From Kutzneria viridogrisea (GTDB lineage: Bacteria; Actinomycetota; Actinomycetes; Mycobacteriales; Pseudonocardiaceae): a stretch of 64,000 nt of DNA. Positions 19,655 to 29,200 of the stretch are shown here, piece after piece. Each line of letters begins with the position of its first letter. Position 1 is the stretch's first letter. Where the stretch lies: positions 1,426,001-1,490,000 of the forward strand of contig JACJID010000001.1 of assembly GCA_014138725.1 (NCBI GenBank), written 5' to 3'. Under the pieces are notes generated by a model. It worked only from the letters and a program-made list of their open reading frames with translations, was not told the DNA's origin and did not search any database. The translations under genes were made by a program, and so were the position numbers.

Positions 19655-20266
19655 ATGACACGTCCGAGGCGGTTGAGCCACGAGCAGGTGCGAGCAGTGC
19701 TCGGTGAACCCGGAGAAGTGATCAAGGCCAAGGTGCGGACCCGCATCGACAGCCACTTCCACCGCTTCATCGCACACTCGCCGTTCCTGTGCCTGGCCAC
19801 CACCGACGCTGCCGGGTACGCGGACTGCTCCCCGCGCGGGGACTACCCCGGCTTCGTCAAGGTGCTCGACGAGCACACCCTGGCCATCCCCGACCGGCTG
19901 GGCAACAAGCTCGCCGACTCCTTCACCAACATCGCCGACAACCCCGGGGTGGGCCTGATCTTCCTGGTTCCCGGCCACCGGGAGACCCTGCGCGTCAACG
20001 GGACCGCCTACGCCACCGACGAACCCGACGTGCTGGCCCGCATGCAGGTCGAGGGCAAGCGGCCCGTGCTGGCCACCATCGTGGAGGTGCGCGAGGCGTT
20101 CATGCACTGCGGGCGCGCGGTGGTCCGCTCCCGGCTGTGGCACGCCGAGAGCCAGGCGCTGGCCGAGGAGGTGCCCTCGCTGGGCCAGATCGTCGCCGAC
20201 CAGTTGGCGCTGGACGCCGCCGCGGTGGACGCCGACCTGGAAGCCGCCTACAAGGTCCTGTACTGA
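19655..20266 (+). CDS. PPOX-class FMN flavoprotein (MSMEG_1061-like)
   Basis: A 203-aa protein from ATG 19655. The pyridoxamine-5'-phosphate-oxidase-like split barrel is shown by FIAHSPFLCLATTDAAGYADCSPRGDYPGFVKVLDEHTLAIPDR (quoted segments FIAHSPFLCLATT and SPRGDYPGF are the diagnostic ones) and NIADNPGVGLIFLVPG. The family binds FMN or F420. It lies 11 bases before a ferredoxin-type reductase gene, which may supply electrons to it or share a substrate with it. The start was chosen at the ATG because the preceding 12 codons have no ribosome site. Confidence 0.8.
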   Translation: MTRPRRLSHEQVRAVLGEPGEVIKAKVRTRIDSHFHRFIAHSPFLCLATTDAAGYADCSPRGDYPGFVKVLDEHTLAIPDRLGNKLADSFTNIADNPGVGLIFLVPGHRETLRVNGTAYATDEPDVLARMQVEGKRPVLATIVEVREAFMHCGRAVVRSRLWHAESQALAEEVPSLGQIVADQLALDAAAVDADLEAAYKVLY

Positions 20267-20277
20267 GCGAGGCCCCG

Positions 20278-21171
20278 ATGTCACAGACCACGCTGCTGGA
20301 ACGCGTCGAACCGGTGGCCCGGGACGTGCTCGCGCTGACCCTGCGCGGCAGGCACGGACCGCTGGCGCCCTGGCAGCCCGGCGCGCACATCGACCTGTCC
20401 CTGCCCAACTGGCTGCAACGCCAGTACTCCCTGTGCGGGGACCCGGCCGACCCCGACCGCTACCGCATCGCCGTGCGCCGCGAACCGCTGAGCCGGGGCG
20501 GCTCGGAGTACGTGCACCTGTTCCTGCGCGAAGGCCGCGAGCTCACCGTCTCCCTGCCACGCAACAACTTCCCGCTCGTGCCCGCCCCGAGCTACCTGTT
20601 CGTGGCCGGGGGCATCGGCATCACCCCGATCCTGCCCATGCTGCGCGCCGCCACCGCACTCGGTGCCGCCACCAGCCTGGTCTACACCGGGCGCGCCGCC
20701 GACACGATGCCCTTCGCCCAGGAACTGGCAAGCCGCCACGACACCCGGATCGGCGTGGGTCGCGCCGACCTCACCGCGCTGGCCGCCGACCTGGACCCCA
20801 GCACGCTCGTCTACTGCTGCGGGCCCGAAGCCATGCTCGCCGCCGCCGAGGACGCGTTCCCCGCCGGGCAGCTGCACGTGGAGCGGTTCCGGCCCAGGAC
20901 CTGGCAGTTCCCCGCCAACCGGCCGTTCGAGCTCGTGCTCGCCCGCAGCGGGCTGACCCTGCCGGTGTCCCAGGACGAGCCGGTACTCGACGTGCTCGAC
21001 CGCGCCGGGGCCGGTGTGCCCGCAGGCTGCCGCGAGGGTGTGTGCGGCACCTGCGAGGTCACGGTGCTCGAGGGCACCCCCGAGCACCGTGACGAGGTCG
21101 GCGGCGCGGCGGACCGGCTCTACCCGTGCGTGTCCCGGGCCCTCTCCGACCGGCTGGTCCTCGACCTCTGA
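20278..21171 (+). CDS. Phthalate-dioxygenase-reductase-type oxidoreductase (FMN/NAD/2Fe-2S)
   Basis: A 297-aa protein. It has an N-terminal flavin-binding barrel (RQYSLCGDP), a nucleotide-binding domain (FVAGGIGITPILPML and VYCCGPEAML) and a C-terminal plant-type ferredoxin with CREGVCGTCE plus a later Cys in LYPCVS. It passes electrons from NAD(P)H through flavin to a [2Fe-2S] cluster and usually serves a Rieske oxygenase or demethylase; no oxygenase is adjacent. It is coupled to the PPOX flavoprotein by an 11-base gap and converges on the alcohol dehydrogenase with only 4 bases between. Confidence 0.88.
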   Translation: MSQTTLLERVEPVARDVLALTLRGRHGPLAPWQPGAHIDLSLPNWLQRQYSLCGDPADPDRYRIAVRREPLSRGGSEYVHLFLREGRELTVSLPRNNFPLVPAPSYLFVAGGIGITPILPMLRAATALGAATSLVYTGRAADTMPFAQELASRHDTRIGVGRADLTALAADLDPSTLVYCCGPEAMLAAAEDAFPAGQLHVERFRPRTWQFPANRPFELVLARSGLTLPVSQDEPVLDVLDRAGAGVPAGCREGVCGTCEVTVLEGTPEHRDEVGGAADRLYPCVSRALSDRLVLDL

Positions 21172-21175
21172 CAGG

Positions 21176-22225
21176 TCAGGGCACCAGCACCAGCCGGATC
21201 GGGTCGCCCACCTTGTCCGCGAGCTGCTGCACCGCGTCCGCGGCGTCGGCCAGCTTGACGTGCCCGCTGATCGAACCGGAGAAGTCCAGCCGGTGGTGGC
21301 CCGCCAGCGCGATCAGCTCCTCCACGTGCTGCGGCAGCGAACCGTAGTGCCCCAGCATGCGTTGCCTGCGCGCGCTGAACCGCGTGCCGTCGGCCACCGA
21401 CAGCGGCGCGTCGGTCAGGCCCACCAGCACCAGCGCCCCACCCAGCCCCAGCACCTTCGCCGCCTGCTCGCGCACCGCGGACACCCCGGCGAAGTCGAAC
21501 GCGTAGTCCAGGCCACGGCCCTGCGTCGCGGCCCGCACCTGCTCGGCGAAGTCCTCGGCGGTCGGGTCCAGCGCCAGGTCCGCGCCGAAGCGCAGCGCCC
21601 GCTCGCGTGCCCCCGGCAACGGGTCGATCGCGATGATCGGGGCCGCACCGCAGAACCGCAGCACCTGCACCCCGTGCACACCCAGACCGCCCACACCCCA
21701 CACGCCAACCGACTGCGCGGGCCGAACCTGCGCGGTCGCCACGATCGCCCCGTACGGCGTGGACACCGCGTCCGGGATGATCGCGGCCTGGTCGAAGGGC
21801 AGGTCGTCCGGGATCGGCACCAGCGTGTCCACCCGGGCCAGCGCGTACTCCGCCCAGCCCCCGTCGTAGTTCACCCCGCGGGTCCGCACGTCCAGGCAGG
21901 GCGGGCGCCGCCGCTGGCAGCTCGCGCAGCTCCCACAGGTCTGCCCGGCCTGCAAGGTCACCCGCTGGCCCTCGACCGCACCCTGTGACACGCCCGAGCC
22001 CAGCGCCACCACCGTGCCCGACACCTCGTGGCCCAGGGTCACCTTGCCGCCCCCACCGGGCAGCCGCAGCGTGCCGTCGATCAGGTGCAGGTCGGACAGG
22101 CACACCCCGGCCGCGGCGACCCGCACCAGCACCTCGTCGGCGGCGGGCTCGGGGATCGGCACCTCCTCCACGGCGAAGCTCAGGCTGTCCAGGTCCAGTC
22201 GTCCGGCGATCATGGTGTTCGACAC
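21176..22225 (-). CDS. Zinc-containing alcohol dehydrogenase (MDR family)
   Basis: A 349-aa protein from GTG 22225 (ATG 22213 is an alternative). The catalytic zinc ligands lie in GVCLSDLHL and TLGHEVSG. The structural-zinc lobe is visible as CGSCASCQRRRPPC. The cofactor-binding motif is GVWGVGGLGVHGVQ, with an Asp two strands on (AIDPLPG) favouring NAD. It oxidises an alcohol or reduces an aldehyde of unknown identity. It is transcribed toward the ferredoxin-type reductase. Confidence 0.88.
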   Translation of the reverse strand: MSNTMIAGRLDLDSLSFAVEEVPIPEPAADEVLVRVAAAGVCLSDLHLIDGTLRLPGGGGKVTLGHEVSGTVVALGSGVSQGAVEGQRVTLQAGQTCGSCASCQRRRPPCLDVRTRGVNYDGGWAEYALARVDTLVPIPDDLPFDQAAIIPDAVSTPYGAIVATAQVRPAQSVGVWGVGGLGVHGVQVLRFCGAAPIIAIDPLPGARERALRFGADLALDPTAEDFAEQVRAATQGRGLDYAFDFAGVSAVREQAAKVLGLGGALVLVGLTDAPLSVADGTRFSARRQRMLGHYGSLPQHVEELIALAGHHRLDFSGSISGHVKLADAADAVQQLADKVGDPIRLVLVP

Positions 22226-22276
22226 CCGGCCACCGTAGCGCCGCACACCGTCAGTCGGCAGTCCCAGTGGGACGGC

Positions 22277-22310
22277 AATTCGTGCACTCCGTGCAAGAGA
22301 ATTCGTGCAC
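22277..22310. promoter_or_regulatory. Direct repeat AATTCGTGCAC upstream of the nitrate transporter
   Basis: An 11-base sequence is repeated exactly at 22277-22287 and 22300-22310 (23 bp apart, about two helix turns) in the 218-base region between the alcohol dehydrogenase and the transporter. It is a candidate binding site for a regulator of one or both genes. Confidence 0.4.
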
Positions 22311-22443
22311 CCAATCCAAGAATGCTATTCCGCACGGCAGTGCGACTGCCGGTGTGTGCGGTAATTAGCCGCCGTGTCACCGGCTGAAATGTTCACGAAA
22401 TATGTCGTTCATAAGGTCTGCTCGATCGATATAGGAGGTGGAC

Positions 22444-23985
22444 ATGGCAGTGGTCGAAACGGCTCGGGAGTCCGCGGTCGCGCGCCCGGCCAGAGGTAGG
22501 TGGATCGAGGAATGGGAGCCCGAGGACCCGGAGTTCTGGGCGAGGACCGGACGCCGGGTGGCCCGCCGAAACCTGATCTGGTCGGTGTTCGCCGAGCACG
22601 TCGGGTTCTCCGTGTGGGTGCTCTGGTCGGTGGTCGTGCTCAACCTGGGCAACGCCGGGTTCGGTGGTGCGAGCCCGTTCACCCCGGGCGAGTTGTTCCT
22701 GTTCACGGCCGTGCCGAACCTGGTCGGCGCCCTGCTGCGCATTCCCTACACCTTCGCGGTGCCCCGGTTCGGCGGCAGGCTGTGGACCGCGGTCAGCGCC
22801 ATGCTGCTGCTGGTGCCCACGGTGCTGCTCGCCGCGATGGTGCATTTCGACTGGCTGCGGCAGCAGTCCCACGACACCCAGGTCCTCGTGCTGCTGCTGA
22901 TCGCGGCCACGGCCGGTGTCGGCGGCGGCAATTTCTCCTCGTCAATGGCCAACATCTCGTTCTTCTACCCGGAGAAGCGAAAGGGTTTCGCGCTCGGCCT
23001 CAACGCGGCGGGCGGCAATCTCGGCGTCACCGTCGTGCAGTTGCTCGGCCCGCTCGCGGTCATCCTCGGCGTGCCCTACGCGGTGGCCAGCAACCCGGTC
23101 CACCCGGTCCACCTGGCCTACGTGGGCATCATGTGGATGCCACTGATCGTGCTGGCCGCCGTGGGCGCCTGGCTGTTCATGGACAACCTCGCGATAGCCC
23201 GTTCGGACACCAAGTCCTACATGGCCTGCCTGCGCCAGGGGCACACCTGGGTGGTCGCCCTGCTCTACATCGGCACCTTCGGCTCGTTCATCGGCTTCTC
23301 CTTCGCCCTGCCCCTGGTGATCAAGCTGACCTTCCCCACCTTCCTGACCGAGAACCCGTTCATCGGCACCTACCTGGCCGGGCTCGGCTTCCTCGGCGCG
23401 CTCATCGGCTCGGTGACCCGGCCGCTGGGCGGCTGGCTGGCCGACCGGGTCGGCGGGGCGCGGATGACCGTGTGCGTGTTCCTCGCGATGGCCGTGGTCG
23501 CGGTGCTCGCGGCCATCGGCGTCAACCAGCACGGCTTCGAACTGTTCTTCACCTCGTACATGCTGCTGTTCGCGCTGTCCGGCGCGGGCAACGGCTCGAT
23601 CTACCGGATGATCCCGGTGATCTTCGGTGAGCTCGGTCGCACCCGGGCGGCGGAGACCGGTGCGGATCCGGCGGCCACCGCGGTGCTGTTCAAGCGGCAG
23701 GCCGCGGCCGTGATCGGGGTCGCCGGTGCCATCGGTGCCTCCGGAGGCTTCCTTGTCCAACAGGTGTTCCGCATCGCCAGCCTGCCCGTCGGCGAGGCCG
23801 TCGCCTCGGCCAAGACCCTCGCCGCCAAGGAGGCCGCCGCACAGGCCAACGCGACCTGGTCCACCTCCGCGCTGGGGGTGTTCGTGCTGACCTACCTGGT
23901 GCTCGCCGCGCTGACCTGGTTCTGCTACCTGCGCCGCGCCGGCGCCGTCTCCCGCGTGCCCAGCCTCGCCCACGCCGGGGTCTGA
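22444..23985 (+). CDS. NarK-type nitrate/nitrite MFS transporter
   Basis: A 513-aa protein with about twelve membrane segments. NarK signatures are present: a Gly-rich GVGGGNFSSSMANISFFYPEKRKGFALGLNAAGGNLG segment (GGNFSSSMANISFF and GLNAAGGNLG are diagnostic) and the second motif FALSGAGNGSIYRMIP. It starts at ATG 22444 because AGGAGG lies 5 bases upstream; the frame to GTG 22438 overlaps that site. It moves nitrate in or nitrite out. No nitrate reductase genes are in the window. The upstream 70 bases are unusually AT-rich. Confidence 0.9.
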   Translation: MAVVETARESAVARPARGRWIEEWEPEDPEFWARTGRRVARRNLIWSVFAEHVGFSVWVLWSVVVLNLGNAGFGGASPFTPGELFLFTAVPNLVGALLRIPYTFAVPRFGGRLWTAVSAMLLLVPTVLLAAMVHFDWLRQQSHDTQVLVLLLIAATAGVGGGNFSSSMANISFFYPEKRKGFALGLNAAGGNLGVTVVQLLGPLAVILGVPYAVASNPVHPVHLAYVGIMWMPLIVLAAVGAWLFMDNLAIARSDTKSYMACLRQGHTWVVALLYIGTFGSFIGFSFALPLVIKLTFPTFLTENPFIGTYLAGLGFLGALIGSVTRPLGGWLADRVGGARMTVCVFLAMAVVAVLAAIGVNQHGFELFFTSYMLLFALSGAGNGSIYRMIPVIFGELGRTRAAETGADPAATAVLFKRQAAAVIGVAGAIGASGGFLVQQVFRIASLPVGEAVASAKTLAAKEAAAQANATWSTSALGVFVLTYLVLAALTWFCYLRRAGAVSRVPSLAHAGV

Positions 23986-23996
23986 CCGCCGCACCG

Positions 23997-24029
23997 ACGT
24001 GCCGCCGTGCCCACGGGCCGGCGGCACGT
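23997..24029 (+). terminator. Hairpin terminator after the nitrate transporter
   Basis: An 11-bp perfect stem (23997-24007 with 24019-24029) with an 11-base loop, 12 bases past the transporter stop. Confidence 0.7.
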
Positions 24030-24138
24030 CCGCGCGGCTCGTGCATGATCACCTGCCCGGACCTGTCGGTGGGCTCGGATAGTCTCCAGTACGGTGTGTC
24101 CTCACCGCCCGCTCGCCTCGATCCGGGAGAACGAACCT

Positions 24139-26196
24139 TTGTCTGCCTCCGCTGAGCCCCTCTACGGGGCCGACGACCTCACGCACCTGGAGGGACTGGA
24201 AGCGGTCCGCAAGCGACCCGGGATGTACATCGGGTCCACCGACAGCCGTGGCATCAACCACCTGTTCTCCGAGGTCGTGGACAACTCCACCGACGAGGGC
24301 GTGGCCGGTCACGCGGGGCGGATCGTGGTGACCCTGCACGCCGACGGCAGCGTCCAGGTCGACGACGACGGGCGCGGCATCCCCACCGGGGTGCACGCCA
24401 AGTCCGGTCTGTCCGGGGTCGAACTCGTGCTCACCCGGCTGCACGCGGGCGGCAAGTTCGGCGGCTCCGGCTACAAGACCTCCGGCGGCCTGCACGGAGT
24501 CGGCGCCTCCGCGGTCAACGCCCTCTCGCACCGCTTCGACGTCACCGTCAAGCGCGAGGGCAAGGTGCACGAGATGTCCTTCGCGCACGGCAAGCCCGGC
24601 ACCTTCGACGCACCAGGCCCCAAGGCGCGGTTCACCCCGCAGTCCGGGCTGCGCGTGGTCGGCAAGATGAAGCGCGGCGAGTCCACCGGCACCTCCATCC
24701 GCTACTGGTACGACGCCCGCTACTTCGAGACCGGGGCCGCGCTGGACGTGGAGGCCGTGCGCGCCAAGCTGCGCAACACCGCCTTCCTCGTGCCCGGCGT
24801 CACCTACGTGCTGCGCCACGCCACCGAGGGCACCATCGGCGAGGAGACCTTCTCCTATCCCAACGGCCTGTCCGACATGGTCGAGTTCCTCTCGCCTTCC
24901 GGGGACAAGGCCGTCTCGGCCACCCTGCTGGTCAACGGCGAGGGCACCTACAAGGAGAACGCCGCCGACGAGAACGGCGTCATGAAGTCCAATGTGGAGC
25001 GCCGCGCCGAGGTGGAGATCGCCTTCCGCTGGGGCACCGGCTACGAGCGCACCCTGGAGTGCTTCACCAACACCATCCGCAACATGCACGGCGGCACCCA
25101 CCGCAAGGGCTTCGAGCGGGCCGCGCTCAAGGCCGTGCAGGAGGCCATCTCGCGCAACCGCGGGCTGCTCAAGCCCAAGGAGGACATGCCAACCCTGGAC
25201 GACGTCCTGGAGGGCATGACCGCGGTGGTGCACGTGCGCATCCCCGAGCCGCAGTTCACCTCGCAGACCAAGGACGAGCTGTCCACCGCGGGCATCACCA
25301 AGGTCGTGCAGGGCGTGGTGGAGCAGCACATCAAGGCCTGGGCCGAGGACAAGCGCAGCCGCACCGAGGCCAAGACGGTGCTGCAGAAGATCGTCGACGC
25401 GGCCCGCGTGCGCCTGGTGCAGAAGCAGCAGAAGGAGGCCGCCCGGCGCAAGACCGCGCTGGAGGGCGCGGCGATGCCCGCCAAGCTGGTGGACTGCCGC
25501 TCCACCGGGGTCGCCCGCAGCGAGCTGTTCCTCGTGGAGGGCGACAGCGCGCTGGGCAGCGCGCGCATGGCCAGGGTCTCGGAGTACCAGGCCCTGCTCC
25601 CGCTGCGGGGCAAGATCCTCAACGTGCAGAAGGCCAGCCTGGGCGACACGCTGAAGAACGCCGAGATCGCCTCCATCGTGCAGGTGCTCGGCGCGGGCAG
25701 CGGGCGCACCTTCGACCTGTCCACGATGCGCTACGGCCGGGTCATCCTGATGGCCGACGCCGACGTGGACGGCTCGCACATCCGCACCCTGCTGATCACC
25801 CTGTTCGCCAAGTACATGCGGCCGGTCATCGAGGACGGCAGGCTGTACGCGGCGATGCCCCCACTGCACAAGATCACCACCAGGGGGCGCAACCCGCAGA
25901 CGCTGTTCACCTTCACCGAGCGGGAGATGCAGACCACCGTGGCACGGCTGGAGAAGTCCGGCAAGCAGGTGGTCACCCCGGTGCCCCGGTTCAAGGGCCT
26001 CGGCGAGATGAACGCCGACGAACTGTGGGAGACCACCATGAACCCGGCCACCCGCTCGGTGCGCCGCATCACCCTGGACGACGCCGAGGCCGCCGAGCAG
26101 GCCCTCGAACTGCTCATGGGCGAGAAGGTCGAGCCGCGTCGCAACTGGCTGGTCGAGTCCGCGGCGCGGGTGGACCGCGACGCGCTCGACGCCTGA
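24139..26196 (+). CDS. parE: Topoisomerase IV subunit B (ParE-type, second actinobacterial type IIA topoisomerase)
   Basis: A 685-aa protein if started at TTG 24139, which has GGGAGA about 9 bases upstream; the frame remains open to GTG 24094. The GHKL ATPase motifs are [18 protein letters not shown] and the lid [15 protein letters not shown]. The TOPRIM domain has [15 protein letters not shown] with the catalytic Glu, [13 protein letters not shown] and the metal-binding [13 protein letters not shown]. The EGDSALGSA form, instead of EGDSAGGSA, is typical of the actinobacterial ParE line rather than of GyrB. It ends 31 bases before the partner parC. The pair decatenates or relaxes DNA using ATP. 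Confidence 0.9.
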   Translation: MSASAEPLYGADDLTHLEGLEAVRKRPGMYIGSTDSRGINHLFSEVVDNSTDEGVAGHAGRIVVTLHADGSVQVDDDGRGIPTGVHAKSGLSGVELVLTRLHAGGKFGGSGYKTSGGLHGVGASAVNALSHRFDVTVKREGKVHEMSFAHGKPGTFDAPGPKARFTPQSGLRVVGKMKRGESTGTSIRYWYDARYFETGAALDVEAVRAKLRNTAFLVPGVTYVLRHATEGTIGEETFSYPNGLSDMVEFLSPSGDKAVSATLLVNGEGTYKENAADENGVMKSNVERRAEVEIAFRWGTGYERTLECFTNTIRNMHGGTHRKGFERAALKAVQEAISRNRGLLKPKEDMPTLDDVLEGMTAVVHVRIPEPQFTSQTKDELSTAGITKVVQGVVEQHIKAWAEDKRSRTEAKTVLQKIVDAARVRLVQKQQKEAARRKTALEGAAMPAKLVDCRSTGVARSELFLVEGDSALGSARMARVSEYQALLPLRGKILNVQKASLGDTLKNAEIASIVQVLGAGSGRTFDLSTMRYGRVILMADADVDGSHIRTLLITLFAKYMRPVIEDGRLYAAMPPLHKITTRGRNPQTLFTFTEREMQTTVARLEKSGKQVVTPVPRFKGLGEMNADELWETTMNPATRSVRRITLDDAEAAEQALELLMGEKVEPRRNWLVESAARVDRDALDA

Positions 26197-26227
26197 GATC
26201 CGTCCGCGAGAGGGAAGTACCGCAGAG

Positions 26228-29200
26228 ATGGCACGCCGCAAGGACAGCACGCAGAACAGGGTCGACCACACCGCCTTCGACCAGGCGGGCGCCCAGGTCT
26301 TCGACAACTCGCTGAAGACCGAGATCGAGGACTCCTACCTGGAGTACGCCTACTCGGTCATCCACTCCCGCGCGCTTCCCGACGCCCGCGACGGGCTCAA
26401 GCCCGTGCACCGCCGGATCCTGTTCTCGATGAACGAGAACGGCTACCGCCCCACCCACGCGTACGTGAAGTCCTCGCGCGTGGTGGGGGACTGCTTCGTG
26501 CGCGGCGCCCTGGTATCCACCCCGGACGGGCTCCGGCCGATCGAGGACATCGAACTCGGCGAGCAGGTTCTCGACGCCCGCGGTGCCGCCGTGCCCGTCA
26601 CCGCCGTGTACGAGAACCCCGTGTCCGAACTGGTCCGCGTCACCTGGTCCAACGGCCACACCATGCTGGTGACCCCCGGCCAGCGCTTCCGCACCGTGGG
26701 CGAGGACCTGTCCCTGGGCTGGACCGAGGCGCGGGCACTGACCGGGCATCGCACCGTGGGCTATGGACGCGCGCGCGGCGGTGTGGCCCCGGCCAACCGC
26801 GAGGACCTGTACAGCTACGTGCTCGGCCTGATCGTTGCCGAGGGCTTCGCCGTGGACCGGGCGCGGGAGGCTGACGGCCGGGTTCGCATCCACATGTGCG
26901 ATGTGGAGCCGTTGGACCTGGCACACGGCTGGGCGATCGCCAACGGGGTCACCGTCTCGCGGGGCAAGCGGGTCGCGAAGAACCCGAAGCACCGCGACCA
27001 GCACATCCTGACCTTCGCGCGGCACGAGGGCTTGCTCGAGGTGGCCACCCCGCTCAGCGACCACAAGAGCGTGCCCGCGAGCGTGCTCGCCGACCGTTCG
27101 GCCTGGATCCCGTTCCTGGCAGGCCTGTTCGACGGTGACGGCTACGTGCGCGCCCGTAACCGCGAGGTCGTGTTCGTCAGCACCAGCCCGCGGTTGATCC
27201 GGCAGGTGTACTCGATGCTGGCCGACATGGGCTGGCACGGGCACCACTGGTCCCAGGCCAAGCCCAACGGTCACAAGACCCTGTACGGGCTGTCGCTGTC
27301 CGGGGTTGACGCCGCGGGGCTCGCCGGGCAGTTGCTGACCTGGAGCCGGATCGGCTACAAGCAGGACAACCTGCGCCAGCTCACCGAGATCTCCTACCGC
27401 TATGGCGGCAAGCAGGGCCACGACCGGCTGCCCTGTCGGGAGGTGATGGCGGAGTTCTCCGCCGCACACCTGGGCGGTGGCTGGTTCCGCGACACCGAGG
27501 GCGTGGCATTCAGGTCCTCGCTCTCCGGGGTGAGTGGCACACCGGTGCGCTACGGCAAGGACCGGCACGGCTCCGCCCTGGCAGACCCCGTGTTCTCCCT
27601 TGCGCGCGCCGAGCAGGACGGCTGGGTGGACAAGCTGCGCCGGATTGGCTCGCCCCTGGCGGACCGGCTCGACGCGCTGTCCGGGCTGTCCTTCCTCACC
27701 GTGGAATCGGTGGAGCCGGTGGAGCCGGACACCACCTTCGACATCCAAGTGGGTGCGGAGGAACACACCTTCGTGGTCGAGGGATTTGCCGTGCACAACT
27801 GCATGGGCAAGTACCACCCGCACGGCGACACCGCCATCTACGACGCCATGGTGCGGCTCGCCCAGGACTTCTCCATGAACGTGCCGCTCATCGACGGGCA
27901 CGGAAATTTTGGGAGCCCGGACGATGGACCGGCGGCGTCGCGGTACTGCGTTGTCGGCGACACCAGGATCCGGCTCGCGGATGGTTCCAGCGCGCGCATC
28001 GGGGACCTGGTGAACCTGCCCGCCGATTCCGAGGCGGACGCCGACTTCGAAGTACTGGACAAGGACGGCAAGGCTGTCCGGGTCAACAAGGTGTTCAACT
28101 CGGGTGTGCACCCCACGCTTCGGGTCACCACCAAGTCTGGATTCTCCTTGCGGGGCAGCGAGAACCACCTGGTGCTCTGCCTGGAGGCACCGATGGGTGT
28201 GCCGCTGTTCCAGTGGCGCAGGCTTGACGAGTTGAAGCCGGGCGCGGTGGTCTGCATCGCCAGGAACTCCTGGGCGCAGGTCGTTCCCACCGCTCGTGAG
28301 TACATGCTCGGGGTGCTGGCCGGCGCCTGGGCGTCCGAGGGCTTCGCCAGTGAGAATCGCGCGGGCTTCAACAATTCTGACGAGCACTTCTTCAACGAGG
28401 TGCTGCACGCCTACGACCAGGTTGTCGGCGGTCGTCGTTACGTCGCCAACCGGCAGACCCGGGTCGACCGCAAGCGCATCTGGGAACTGGACGTCCAGGA
28501 CTACGCCGGAGGTATGGATGCCTTCAGGGCGAGCCCGCTTGCTGAGTTCATCGGCCACCAGGCCCGAGACAAGTTCGTCCCCGAATTCGTCTGGAACGGC
28601 GGTTGGGGCGTCAAGCGGGCGTTCCTGATGGCCGCGTTCGAGGGTGACGGGGGAGTGCGGGTCGCCCTGGACGGTTTCACGGTGCAGTACTCGACCTACA
28701 GCGACCGCCTCGCGCGGGAGGTCCAAGAGCTGCTTGCCGAGTTCGGCGTGATCGCCAGGCACTGCCAGTACGTGCGCAAGAGCGGCTCCGTGGAGCATCG
28801 GCTGGTGGTGTCCGGCCTGCGCAACGTGAAGGCCTACGCCGAGCGGGTGGGCTTCCTCAAGACCAAGCAGGCCAAGCTCGACCAGTTGCTGCGGCGCTCG
28901 CCGCTGCGCACGCACCGGCTCAGCCAGGACAGCGTGCCGTTCGTCGCGGACTACGTGCGCGGTGCGCTGGACTTCGACCGCCGTGGCAGCGGGCGCAAGT
29001 GGTTGACGCGGCACAACTTCGACCGGGTCGAGCGCTGGGAGACCGAGCGTCTGCGCATCATCGACCGGATCAAGGACACCGAGGTCCTCGCCACGATCCT
29101 GCCGATCATGGACTCCGGGTACCGGTTCGAGGCCGTGACAGAGGTGGAGAGCTGTGCACCGGCTGAGGTCTACTCGGTCCGGGTGGACTCGGCGGATCAC

